Source: Mesodorylaimus sp. YZB2_4
Lineage: Eukaryota; Nematoda; Enoplea; Dorylaimida; Dorylaimidae
Direction of reading: 5' to 3'
Length of the DNA: 64,000 nt
Assembly (NCBI GenBank): GCA_030248295.1
Contig: JASANH010001723.1
Span: 1-64,000 of the forward strand
Part shown: in pieces, positions 8,616-19,651 of the stretch
How positions within the stretch are numbered: the stretch's first letter is position 1
Layout: each line of letters begins with the position of its first letter
Program-made: the position numbers and the translations under genes
Notes under the pieces: model-generated
Database searches by the model: none
Seen by the model: the letters and a program-made list of their open reading frames with translations, nothing else
What the model was told of the DNA's origin: nothing

Positions 8616-9938
8616 GTTTTCGTCAGCCCGCAGCTTCATGAGCTTCATGCGGTAGGCGTCGTGGTCGACGGGCGGTTCAGCTTGCCTGGCGGCGGCGCTG
8701 GTACCGTGGATTTTGCTGGCGTTCTGAATCGTCTCGGCGATCATTCGTTCGTGGCGTTCTTGCAGGGCGGCATCCTGGCTGGCTGCACGCATGGCCAGCA
8801 TGAAGTTGGTCAACAGCTCGAGCAGTTCGGCCGTCTCGTCGGGTTTCTGAAAACAAGTTATTGCGAGGAAGCCAAGAAACGAAAAGAGACGGACACTTAC
8901 CGCCACGGCGGGGGCCGCTTGTTGTTTGCGGAAACCGATCGTTCCATCCGCATGCACGACTGCGTTTTCGCTGACCAGATTGGCGAGGTCCAACAATGAT
9001 CTTTGTCGTGAACAAAGTACTTTCTCCACCCAGGGTTGTTTCCGAAGTGCCTCCTTCAAAACTTGCTGAAAAGGAATTCTGAGTGGGTGTTCTGACGAGC
9101 GAGGAGCGCGTCTTACTTCTAAAATTTCTGAAATATCTTCCAGCTGCACTCCGTCGGTGAGGGCTTGAAACACGTAGAACGTCAGTGCCAGTCAGCGGGC
9201 GTTGGTGGGCTGCTGCAGCCACGCAGCCGAGGGCGTCACGTTTCGCTGGATCGTCATGGTACTAAAAGAGTAACGGGATCAGGTTTGCGAAATCAGGGTA
9301 CCGAATCCGTCTCTTTTTTTGGACACCACGACCAGGGGACCTGAACGCCCAGACTGGAGGCCCTGAAGATGCTGCACAGTGCGCTTACCTTTTGGTTGAG
9401 AGCTTTCATGGCTTGGGCGAACTCGGCCGTCCTGAACTCGGTCGGCTTCTGCGGTTGGAGGGGGACACCGCTGGCCAACTTGCCTTGCGTCTCGGGGGTG
9501 ATGAAGTTCTTGGCCATGGCTCGCAGGACGACGGCCTCGGGCTTTTCCGGGACGGCCTCGGGCTTTTCCGGGTTGGCCCTGTGCAAAGCTTCGATGATCT
9601 TGGCGAGGATGTTGAGCAGAGCGAACTCTTCGTCGGCCCTTCGCACGTGTATGGCGGGCAACTGTAAATGGACGAGGTCAGGGAGACAGAAAAGAGAAAG
9701 GGGCACATACCTGCTGGCACAAGCTGGCCTGATCCTTGTCCGGATGAGTGGTGACCGTGAAGGCGTTGTCGTGCAGGATCAGCTCGACGGGATCGATTTG
9801 CAGGATCATGGGCGGCTCTTCTTCACCGGCTTGTCCAGTGGCCGAATTGAAATTCACCGAGCTGGGATGTTTCGCCGAACTGGGATTCGCCGAGCCGGGA
9901 TGTTTCGCCGAGCGAGCTGGGGCGGGTTTTGCCGACAT
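8616..9938 (-). CDS. Unrecognised host gene, 5' exons only, with a probable frameshift
   Basis: Exons are 9938-9711, 9661-9389, 9261-9117, 9065-8901 and 8846-8616, with GT-AG introns of 49 to 127 bases. The protein starts MSAKPAPARSAKHPG (low complexity, repeated SAKHPS). It continues with a helical region (EEFALLNILAKIIEALHR) and two PEKPEAV repeats. After exon 3 comes a domain containing LLDLANLVSENAVVHADG. I recognise no family. Joining exons 2 and 3 in phase leads into an arginine-rich frame, while the protein-like continuation (VFQALTDGVQLEDISEILE) is one frame over, so a single-base indel near 9180 is likely. The last donor (GTAAG at 8615) points left, but no acceptor or exon follows before the repeat zone. 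The 3' exons presumably lie beyond the Polinton. Confidence 0.6.
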
Positions 9939-10652
9939 TGTTCACACGATTCGCACTTTTGTACGTGATTGGAGAGCGATTTGAAGACACGACCGCACGG
10001 CTCAGAGACAGAGCTTCGAATGAGTGGCAGGCAGCTCGAGGACGGGAAGCAGTGACAATGTAAAGAAAGTGTTTCTGGACTATAGTGTTAAGCGAGGGTA
10101 GCTTTACAGTTGGTAATTGCCTGTCCTATTGAACACAAGCAATCTCCTTCCTGACGAAAGCTGTTTCTTATTACAGGACGTGACCAATGTAAAAATTTCA
10201 ACAAACACACGGAACCCTTTCGTGAAAATACTATCCATCTGTAAAAAAGTAGCGCTAGGTGCTTAGCCGAATTTTAGTTTCAAGGATCCAAATATAAATT
10301 TCCACTGCACCTTGGGTGGCCAGCTTTAAAGAACTGCCTTCTTCTCCAGGAACGTCACATTAAGCATCTAAAATCAGCATGCCGAATCTCCGACTCTCTC
10401 TCAGTATCTCGCTCACTCGTCTAAATCTTTTCGAGACAGACAGGCTGGCAACTAGTTCTGCCAGTTAGTCCTCGCGTCGCAAATAGGTACGGGTATATAT
10501 ACACATGACCATATTTACTCGGTGACAAATGTGTTCGTTCAGTCTTTAAATCCATTTAATTCAGCATTTGCGTCCAGTGTCCTTCGTCTGACCAGTTTTG
10601 GACTACCTTTTCTCATCTCTTCAGTGCATCTTCCGAGTGTAACCTTCTTGGG
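9939..10652. other. Intergenic region with a TATA element
   Basis: No protein-like frame is visible. TATATATA at 10494-10501 could serve the plus-strand frame that starts at 10677. The AT-rich stretch shows no repeat copies that I recognise elsewhere in the window. Confidence 0.4.
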
Positions 10653-10676
10653 TTGAAAAGTAGAAAGCAAAAAAGA

Positions 10677-11114
10677 ATGAAAGAAGAAACCTCTCTCTAT
10701 TCTAACTTAACTCAATGTTTGCATCCAATCTCGAAACTTCGGCAAACGCATATGCCCCATGCATCCGTGTCTCAAAGCTTGGCGAAATTAGAGAAGAACC
10801 TAATTTTGGCCAGATCCAATTGCAGGAACAGAATTGAAAACGTGCATTTGTACGCTTTTGTCTTGGATCTTTTGGTTGGCAATTCGGTATCTGATCATAC
10901 ACTACTCCAAATGTACTTTTCTCAGTCGCCTTATTGGGATCATTATCATCGAAATGTTGTGGAAATCGCTGCCCTATTGGCTCGCTTGATCGAGGACAAA
11001 AATCATGGGAAGAAAGAAAAGAGGTTTGAACGAAAATTCTCGTCTGTGTCAAGAGTGATGAGTGGTGTGCACGGGATCACGCATTGGAGACCGAAGCACT
11101 TTTCTCTGCCCTGA
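10677..11114 (+). CDS. Hypothetical helical protein, 145 residues
   Basis: An uninterrupted frame from ATG 10677 to TGA 11114. Residues 25-115 look protein-like, with amphipathic helices (SLAKLEKNLILARSNCRNR, VVEIAALLARLIEDK) separated by an aromatic-rich patch (MYFSQSPYWDHYH). Third positions vary as in a real gene. I recognise no family. A TATATATA lies about 175 bases upstream of the ATG. It could be a lineage-specific gene or one exon of a longer gene. Codons after about 115 look less convincing. Confidence 0.4.
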   Translation: MKEETSLYSNLTQCLHPISKLRQTHMPHASVSQSLAKLEKNLILARSNCRNRIENVHLYAFVLDLLVGNSVSDHTLLQMYFSQSPYWDHYHRNVVEIAALLARLIEDKNHGKKEKRFERKFSSVSRVMSGVHGITHWRPKHFSLP

Positions 11115-11280
11115 TATGGTGTGGGTTGTTGTGATGGTCGTTGGTTGTACGATTCGGAACGAGCATCATGAAAAATTTTTGTCCAGTGCGTTGCATTTGA
11201 GTACATCATGGAAGCAAATGACGGTGCGTAAGAAATGCAGAAATGGCTATGAATTTTGTTGTTGATGCAACCGCGTCAAA

Positions 11281-11562
11281 ATGTCTTTCGCCGACATACC
11301 TTTATGTCAGCATGCCTACACAGGTCTACCGCATAATTTCTGCACCAAACACATTTGTGTGCCAAATTTAGCCTGTTGCGTGTTTTGCTCGAATTCTTCA
11401 AATACTAAATCAGATCTAGTAGATAAGAGAACCAGAGTGCGTACGATCAGGAGAAGCGAAAGTTCTAGACTCCTGGACTTGAAAAAAGGCCGGCAGCTGT
11501 TTATCAACCACTTGTGCCCCAATGTCATAATTCAGAATTTCCAAGTCAGGAAACATCATTAA
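11281..11562 (+). CDS. Weak small ORF, 93 codons, cysteine-rich start
   Basis: ATG 11281 in a fair context (TCAAAATGTC) opens a frame with six cysteines in residues 9-37, then a basic stretch. There is no signal peptide and no recognisable family. It may be chance, or an exon of the gene starting at 10677. Confidence 0.15.
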   Translation: MSFADIPLCQHAYTGLPHNFCTKHICVPNLACCVFCSNSSNTKSDLVDKRTRVRTIRRSESSRLLDLKKGRQLFINHLCPNVIIQNFQVRKHH

Positions 11563-11750
11563 GTTCTTGAATTGCGCGCACACACCACGCTCCACGTAAA
11601 AGGTTTCAAGTGTAAACTTGCCTAAGGGTGAGAAGATAAAAAATGATTTGTGCAAAAATAGACACCCACGTCATCAAGGCGGATGTTTACCATAATTGCC
11701 TACTGGTATAACCAAATCCTACGCGAGTCTAATTACGAGACGTATGCAGT

Positions 11751-14288
11751 TCAGTTTTGTGGAATGATGAAATTAGATATCGATATTTGCTGTGGTGGGT
11801 ATGGATAGGCTGGAGGTGGTCGTATATACCAAACTTGATCGAATGTAGATTGATCGTAAGGCGGGAACGGCGGCGGAGGGCGTGCTGGTAGAGAGGGATA
11901 GTGTAATTTGATAACGCATGCATCGTCCACTGTTACAGGCTGGTCTGAAATAAGATGATGCTGGAGAAGATAGTCAACAGACCCAGCTGAGCTTACCACA
12001 GTATCCGTCATAGCTGGACTGTGTGGCAGTGATATCCTCAGGCGTCACCAATTCGTCTTCGTACGAAGGGTAGTACGGGGTCGAAGCGAATAATTTTCTG
12101 TATTTTTCAATTTTAACTCTGCGAATGAAGATCGTGTGTGTGCAAACATTTGGACAAATCATAGTAGCCAAAAAACATGTGTGAGTGAAGTGGTACCTAC
12201 TCGTCCCTAATTTTCCGATACTGCTCTAAAGAGAGCTCTTGTCCAGGCACCCACTCATCGGCACGGCTGGCGAGGGATTCCTCCAAATAGGCGTACGCTT
12301 TGGGGGGTTGTTGGCTGAACTCGATTTCTTTTCTCTCCTGTATGCAAACCCAAAGTAAGTGGAGTGCCCACTTTGGAAGCCGTAATTTTCTGACAGCTTA
12401 CAAACTTTGGTCCTCGAGAAAGGCTGGTTTTTCTTGGCACCATTCCGCCGCCGACTATTTCAATATTGAATTTTCTCTTCTTTACGGGACGCAACCTGTC
12501 CGCTCGCATCAAGAATTTGTCTCTAGATTCTGTTTCCGCTTCTTCATCTGTGCTTAGGAAGTCTGAGGAGCCATCACTATGTGAGCTATCTTGTGCATTG
12601 CCTTTGAGGGCTATGGTTGGAGCTGGATCATTAGGAAGTATGTCGGCTGAGGGATCCGTCTGTGGTACCTGCGAAAAGAGTGATAAGCTATACTGGTTAT
12701 GCTATCCCACAGTGTAAACTGTACCTGTTCCACGTCTGGACTCTTGGGTCTCTTCTGTTGAAATTTTTCTAGTATTGATTTCATTTCGTTCAAGCCACTG
12801 TAGTCTGTTGTGTCATCGCGCCGCTTTGGTGATGGAATTCTTCGGGGTGTCTTCAAGAAATAGTCTGGCGGTCTAACGGGTGTAGTTTCTGGTAGTACGG
12901 CTGGCATCGGCCGGATCGTTGTTTCGAAATCAACAGTCCACGTAAATGCATCGGATACTTCGTTTCCTACTGACCCCGACTGGTTAGACTTGGCGCTATC
13001 ATCAAAAGATGGTAGGTCGAAAGAGTGAATACTTGACTCAAAATCCATGCTCTCAGAATCAAGAGGGTACGGTGTTGGTGGAGGGCGGGACATGCCTGCA
13101 ACAGTAATGCTTCAAAATTGGATTCAGACGGATAGAGGCCAATGGTCGAGTAGCATGTGCTAGCGGGTAATAAGCTCACCACAAGCAGGAGTTAAAATTT
13201 TCGGTGGCCTTGTAGAGGTATTGACTAACCTGGACTAGTTCTTGATTTGCATTGATGCTAACCTGCTGTTTTGTGTGTGCCTTTGGTGGCCCTCTCATGA
13301 TCAGTCGAGAGTCGGGCCGGCCGCCTTAGTAAACGGCTGCTTTCGTATCGCGTCCTGGGTCGCCCCTCTCTATCGCGTGGCAGGGCGGCCAGTTCACAAC
13401 CTAATGAGGTGACTAGCGCCTGTGACTAGAAAATGGCCTGAGCATAATGCAAAAATGCTAACCTTCAGCAACAGGAAACTCGACTGGGCACCCATCCTCC
13501 AGACCGCCTTGTTCGAGCTCAAGAATTAAACATGGCACATTTGTTGTGGCCGCCTCTTCCAGCCTCGTCTGAGAAGCCATGTTGCCATGATCGAACATTT
13601 TGACCATTCGGCCTGTTTCGAACCGCTCTTTCATGGACTTGACCGTAGTTGGTCCCAGGATGTCCTTATCTATACTGTCTCGAGTCATTGTGAGTGAGGT
13701 CATCCGAGTCAGTTCTCGTCCAATCTTTTCCACTTGTTCCAATACCACGGCAGCCATGGACAATGGTGCTCGTTCCACAGTCTCTATCGCGTTATCCGTT
13801 AGTTTCTGCGGCTGTGCTTCAGAAGGGTAATTTTGATTTTGGCTTTCTGGCTTATCCAAATTTGATGATTGTGTCTCAGGTTGGCTGTCTGACAGACTGC
13901 CCTCTTCCCGGCCTTCCTGCTGAATGAGTCTAAATGACTCTCTTTGTTGATCATCTTGATTCCCAGGCCCACTGGCACTTTTACCATCATCAGCACTGTC
14001 ACCACGTCTCGAGCGCAAGGGTGTAATGAATGTAATGAATGAAAGAGGAGATGTCGTTGAAGCCGCCTGCTTCGACAATGCCAAAAAATGTTCTCGTACT
14101 CTTCTCACATAGCCTGGCCCATATTCTAGTTCTAACACTCTTTTCTCAATTTGTTCCTGTCCTAAAGCCAGTTGGGTCTCCAGTTCAGCATGGGCAGCGG
14201 TTTCACGTTTCTTCTGCTGATCGCGGACAATCCAGGGATTCTGCTTCACGAATCCTAAATCCAAATTATCCACGAAGCTCTTCGCCAT
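11751..14288 (-). CDS. Unrecognised 638-residue intracellular protein, six exons
   Basis: Exons are 14288-13463, 13095-12725, 12668-12402, 12337-12201, 12118-11997 and 11944-11751; all phases agree and the sum is 639 codons. Start ATG 14288 (MAKSFVDNLDLGF) is preferred over an in-frame ATG 90 bases upstream. An N-terminal helical segment ends in a GPGYVRRVREHFLAL motif near residue 65. A long acidic, Gln/Ser-rich disordered region follows. A Pro-rich part carries PPRPDYF- and PSPKRR-like motifs, followed by a basic KKRKFNIEIVGGG segment. A helical charged stretch (LSLEQYRKIRDE) precedes a C-terminal PPPPFPPY tract. There is no signal peptide or TM helix. The composition suggests a cytoskeletal or nuclear scaffold, but I cannot assign a family. 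The first intron is 367 bases and the others are 52-82. Confidence 0.7.
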
Positions 14289-15287
14289 TATTTCAAAACT
14301 ACAACCTCGATGGCTGCTCGCAAACACGCTACGTACATAATCGTCTAGTGTATGTAATGATGTGCCATATACACCCACCCGATTCGTAAGACTACTTGTC
14401 CTTATCGCGCTGGTCGCTTTTTGTCCGTTACATTATTGTGTGTGATAAGAGTTCGCTAGTCAGTAAAGCCCACCACACACCAGATCCTGGTGCTTTACGA
14501 ATACCTGCTCAAGCTAACGTCTCCGTCATTAAAATAAAGAAGACGCCCCTCTGTACCTTGGATGGTGCTCCAGTCGGTGCGCATGCAACTATGTATGAAT
14601 GTACGATGGATGGACACTTTAAGAGCAGCCAGCACTCTTCCACAGTCATTGCAGCACTCATGATCAGACCAGACAAGGCACTCAATTTAAGACTTTATTT
14701 CTCCATATGCACACTAGCCCACCCTACTCAATATCCAGACTGTCCTTACAAAACAATCTTTTCGTCATTCCCAAGCACAAAACAAAGAACTGAACCGACT
14801 GGCAAATTTAACTCCTAAGCCCGAAATACCTCGACACGACGTAATCACCCCTATGGGGGAGGTGCTGCCTAGAATCAGAGCATGTGAGCGCCATTACGTG
14901 ACATTGTTCTCCAATGGTACACATGAGCTGCATGTGCTAGTGCAGGGAGAGTGTGCGTAAGCTCGACCCATGGAATACAAATCAGGCTCTACAACATGAC
15001 CCCAATGCAATGCATATTATAAGATTACCAGAAACATTTAGTTTGCACGTTGCCACCTCGTTCCGAACAGAGTAAAGGGCAGTCGATTGGCGTAAAATTA
15101 TTTTGAGTGCGGCAGATCTGTCGTCCATGGTCACTTGCGTACAATAGACCGCATTCAAACTGGGGTAAGCTAGACGTCTATGAACGAGGGGTAAATGCGA
15201 ACACCGGGCAATGATGGTGACGTCGTTAGAGTAGGCGACGAGTAAATTTAATTCACAGCATGAAGAGAGTCTTAATTGCGCTCTCTA
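14289..15287. other. Intergenic region, nothing recognised
   Basis: The region lies between the 5' end of the 638-residue gene and the 3' end of PSKH1 (both minus strand). Only chance-like frames are present, such as the plus-strand one at 14396-14818. No RNA gene or repeat was recognised. Confidence 0.4.
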
Positions 15288-18200
15288 CTAAAGCATGCCG
15301 TAATTGGTGGTCGTAATCAAAGTTGATGAAACGGCCGGTCGACCATTGACCGCATGCGGAGCCGTGGCCGTTATGACAACACCATTAATGGGATGATGAT
15401 ATTTCGGCTGCTGCTGCGGAGACGAGGGACGTTGTGTTGGCTGCTGAGAATGCTGTTGCTGTGATTGTTGTTGTTGCAAAAGCTGATGATTACGCGAAGC
15501 TTCGAATAAAATACGCCTGATTTCCGGATCCTGATGTAAGCGTTCCACTTCGGCTTTGTTCACTCGACGGCCAGCATCAGATCGTGCCACTGAACGAATA
15601 CTACGTGTAGAACGGCTCTGAAAAAAGCAAGTTGACGTAATAAAAAGTTGGCAAAAACCTCATGTAAATTGCATTGAGTACTGGAAAATACCGAAGTAAT
15701 TTGGTCTGAGCAAAAAAGCATCGTGAAAAAGGAACCATTTTAAGCCATTATTGCAATGTCCTTAAAGACTGGATCGACGCCTTTTGAGGCTCATAAAAAT
15801 TTGATTCCACCACATAAAAACACAATGTCGTAAAGACTGCCTCTTATTTTCTCTAGAAACTTTTTTTGAGCGACTACTCGCTTTGGTCATTAGCTGCGTT
15901 TCTTTCAATCATGATGTTTTGCCGCCGTGTAAGTGCTTTCGGCTTTCATTAGACACTTGGCACAGACCACATGCAGAACACCAGGAGGATTCCTACTAGT
16001 GCCCCCGTGCACTGCTAGAATTCCTGGAACCTAAAAATAGACTTGGAGGAATTTGAGAAACTTAACCTTTATTTTAGAACTAAGAAAAACTCACACATCG
16101 ACGTTCAACTTTCTGTGGACTCATTCCTCAATTTTCAACTTAGCGGTCGGTATAGCCTTATTTGTCAAGGTTACAAACTGGCAATCCTGTTTCCGTTTTA
16201 TCACAGACAGCTAAACTATTGGACGAAAAGCAAACATAAACACGACCCTTTGCGTGGTCGATATTGCCCTCATTTGTCACGATCGACACCGGGAGGTGCC
16301 AAAAAGCGAACACATTGTGCCTTGAAAAATTGCAGTTGTTGTCATGTAATAAAGCACGAGCGGGAACCCTGTTGCTCCCTTTTCTACTATACACCTCAAT
16401 CACGTTCACGTTTTGTACCTGTTTTGCTGTTGAGGCAAACTATTGTTGATACTGTCACGGCCTGTCTAACTCGTCCATTCACATGGCGTGACAATTTTGA
16501 GCCTCGAATGCAAAAAAGATTGAAATGCGCGCCGGTGCAACAAATCTTTTCGTCACTCAGAGCGCAACTTTATGTTTGCTCTTCCCTCGGGCTCTTTTGT
16601 TCGAAGGGATTATATTTAGAGAGAGGCGTGCGACGGCCTCGAAAGTGACGAGAAAACTGAGAAAAGTACTCAAATTAACGCCACCCTGTTTTTGAATGCA
16701 GCAGACTGAATACAGAAAATCGGCCAGTCGCATTTTCACTCAACAAAGTTTCAACTATTATTCAATCATAATCATGTGCGCCAAGCCGACCTCATATTGC
16801 ACAGACTGTGTTCTGGTCCTAAGTAGTCGCCGCTCTGTTCCCTCAATCGCGAAATGTGCTGCCTTGGCTCTGGCATGGGGTAGTAGACCCACTCAGCCCA
16901 CCCTCTTGCGCTCCTTTCCCTTTCATATGAGGCTGTTCCAAATCGCACCTGGAAGCACGTCGAGATTACTCCGGACTTGATCTATGTGAATACGTCAATG
17001 CACATTTTAGAACCTGAGAGCCAGTTGATCTCGGATTTCGAGCCTCAGAGGCGAGAAGCGCGCAGAGAAGGTGAAAGCCAAGTCGCCGCCTCCGCAAAAG
17101 CCACTGTCCTCAGGCCAAGAGGCGGTATCAGAAAAGACATTGGGCTCGCAGGCGGACAGCTGTCTTAGCTAAAGAGCGTCAGCTGGCGTAACGACTTAGG
17201 ATGAGGATGTCTCGGGGCAGCTGCAAATGCGACAAGGAAAACCAAGACGTATCTAAATCATCAAATAACCTAGACTAATGCCCGCCTGACCAGCCGGCCA
17301 ATTTCTCACCCCGACCACCTTCTCGTCCTAACCACTTTAGCGAGTATGTGCGAATATGATTAGCAAAAAGGGGCACGAACATGAAGGCTTCTCGGCTTGT
17401 AATGGCCTCGTAAAACGCTCGTTATCCCTTTCATTGTGTACACAAATGCATGACGCGTCCTGTGGTCAGCATGTTCGTTCATGCTCAAATCAGCTGACAT
17501 ATTTGAACGAATCTTGCCACGACAAGAAGATTGATCGCATCTGATCACTTCTCCCACACGACATAACCTAGTCCGGCCTCTTGGCTAGTTTTTGTTGTTA
17601 GTTTAGAATTGAAAAAAGAATCCTTTAGTGCTAGTCGCTGGTGCCATTCGGCGCCTGTTCACAGAGCCCTCGAGTTCGAAATTACACGCTCGACTGGCCG
17701 TAACCCTGGCCAACATCCGTCCGCAATTGTATTTGTGTCTTGGTTAAAGTTTTGACACTTTCGAAAACGAACTCATAGGGGCAACACGGACTACTCAAAC
17801 CTTGAAAAATGAGGCAGCCAATATCGAGACCGACTCATCCTTCACGCCTGGAATAATTTACGATGATTCGCGAAAAACGGTGCATTTAGGCATTAGCAGA
17901 TACTGCCCCCCCCCCCGGCTAATGCTATTACCCTTCTCAAAACAATAAAAAGCTTTGATCAATTTGCTTTCTCACGTCTGTTATCGTCTGATGGCTGTAT
18001 TTTTTGAATATACACATAAAACTGGTGCGTACCCGACGTCTGCCGTCCTGAGCCGAATGTGATTTGTGCACTGGCCGTCGTGGATTGGGAGTTGGTTCAA
18101 CCACGCGATTCAAAGCAGCCACCAACCACGAATGCTGCAATGCTTGATCGGCACCCAACCTGCGTAACGGATCAAGACACAATAGGGCGGCCACGAATTG

Positions 18201-19651
18201 CCTCGCTTCGTCGCCAACATCGCACCATAACTAGAAAACAAGCCAATTCTATTAATTAGCTCAAACAAGACTAGCATTGGAAACGTGTCAAATTTTGGCA
18301 CTTTCAAAAATGGGATAAAAAATATGAAAGTATTCAATAAAAGGACTAGGGCGTGCTCTGATTTTTTGTACAGACTGCATATTCCACATGGCATATGTCA
18401 TGAAAGACACAGAATGGGCTGTACATGAAGGTCCAATTCCCGAACATAGGGCAGTGTCAATAGGGCTGCACTGCGACAGAAAAAGTCTCAAATACGTACT
18501 TCAGGATAGAAATGATATTTGCATCTGAGAATATGACGGTAGAGCACGGTTCGATTCTCGTCATCGAATGGCATCGAACCGGATAAGAGAATAAAAGTAA
18601 TCACGCCCATAGCCCAGAGATCCACCTTATTCGTGTAAGGTATCCTTGCTAAAATCTCGGGTGCGATGTACTCTGGGGTACCGCAAGGGTCCGTCATTAA
18701 CTGCTGCTCTCCCATTTCACCATTCACAGCATTGCACGGTTGACCTTGATGAGCGAGACCAAAATCTGTGATCATTAATTTCGAATCAATTCCGGGGTGA
18801 TAGTAAAGGATATTCTCAGGTTTCAAGTCCCTGTGCGTAATGCCTATCCGATGCAGATACGATAGTCCGTCCAAGATCATTCTCAAACTGACGGCTGTCT
18901 CAAACTCAGTAAAACGCCCTTTGGATATGATTCGATCGTACAGCTCGCCCCCTGTCGCCAGTTCCATAACGACGTAGACGCGGTTGTCTGTGCGGAATAC
19001 TTCGATAAGCCTGATCACGTGCATGTGATCGACGCGTGATAAAATCGATAGCTCGTTTTCAAACGGACCCGAACCATTTTCAGCTGGCATGACCTTCATG
19101 GCGAACGGGTATCGACTGGCCTTGTGTTCGACTCGTAAGACCCTGCTAAAACTGCCCTTGCCAATCAATGCTTTCACGTCGTACTTGCTAGTCACTCGAG
19201 GATCGAACTGCTGGTCTCTTCGTCGTCCTCCTTTGGGTCTTCTGATACGACCCGACAATCGGGTAAACACGTTTTCCTGTCGGGGAGCTCGACCATGCTG
19301 ATAAGGATCAGCGTTGGGGTCCTCGCCATACTGCTGCTGCAGTCGATATTGACAAGGGGCCACCTGCACTCCGGTCGATCGATTACCATTGGCTACTTGC
19401 GGCACCTCTCCTCCGTGCCTGTACACGTAATAATGATCGTGATAAGGGACCGGGGCACACTCGTTGGCTGCAACGTAGAACTGCTGATTGTGATAAGTGT
19501 TATAGCCATTAGCGTAGACAAAATTAGACTGCTGCTGATCCTTGTCTATAGAAGGCGAATAGGCGAGGCCTTTTTGAGTCAAAATTTCTTTCAATTTTTC
19601 GTCCCCTCTGGCCGATTCGCGACACGGCAATTTACTTTTTGCACATCCCAT
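15288..19651 (-). CDS. PSKH1: Serine/threonine kinase, PSKH1 orthologue
   Basis: Exons are 19651-18500, 18230-18033 and 15617-15288, all phase 0, giving 559 residues. Start ATG 19651 gives MGCAKSK, an N-myristoylation/palmitoylation signal like that of vertebrate PSKH1; an upstream in-frame ATG at 19699 would bury it. A 150-residue Gln/Tyr-rich region precedes the kinase domain. There the P-loop GKGSFSRV starts at 164, the lysine is K186 (AMK), HRDLKPEN is at 273-280, DFG at 296-298 and the APE-like motif CGTPEYIAPE at 323-332. FDPRVTSKYDVKALIG directly before the P-loop is a PSKH1 signature. Exon 3 supplies the Ser/Arg-rich tail (SRSTRSIRS) seen in PSKH1, followed by a polyglutamine tract unlike vertebrate forms. 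PSKH1 is a CaMK-group kinase of Golgi, centrosome and nuclear speckles. Intron 1 is 269 bases and intron 2 is 2,415. Confidence 0.9.
15618..18032. other. Large second intron of PSKH1
   Basis: 2,415 bases, far longer than most introns here. It holds a C-run (about 17906-17917) and a plus-strand 201-codon frame (16043-16648) that starts without ATG and looks like chance. No transposon or RNA gene was recognised. Confidence 0.5.

Noticed and set aside
16043..16648. 201-codon plus-strand frame in the PSKH1 intron
   Set aside because: It has no ATG at its start, no domain and erratic composition. It lies within an intron of a well-supported gene and reads like a chance frame.
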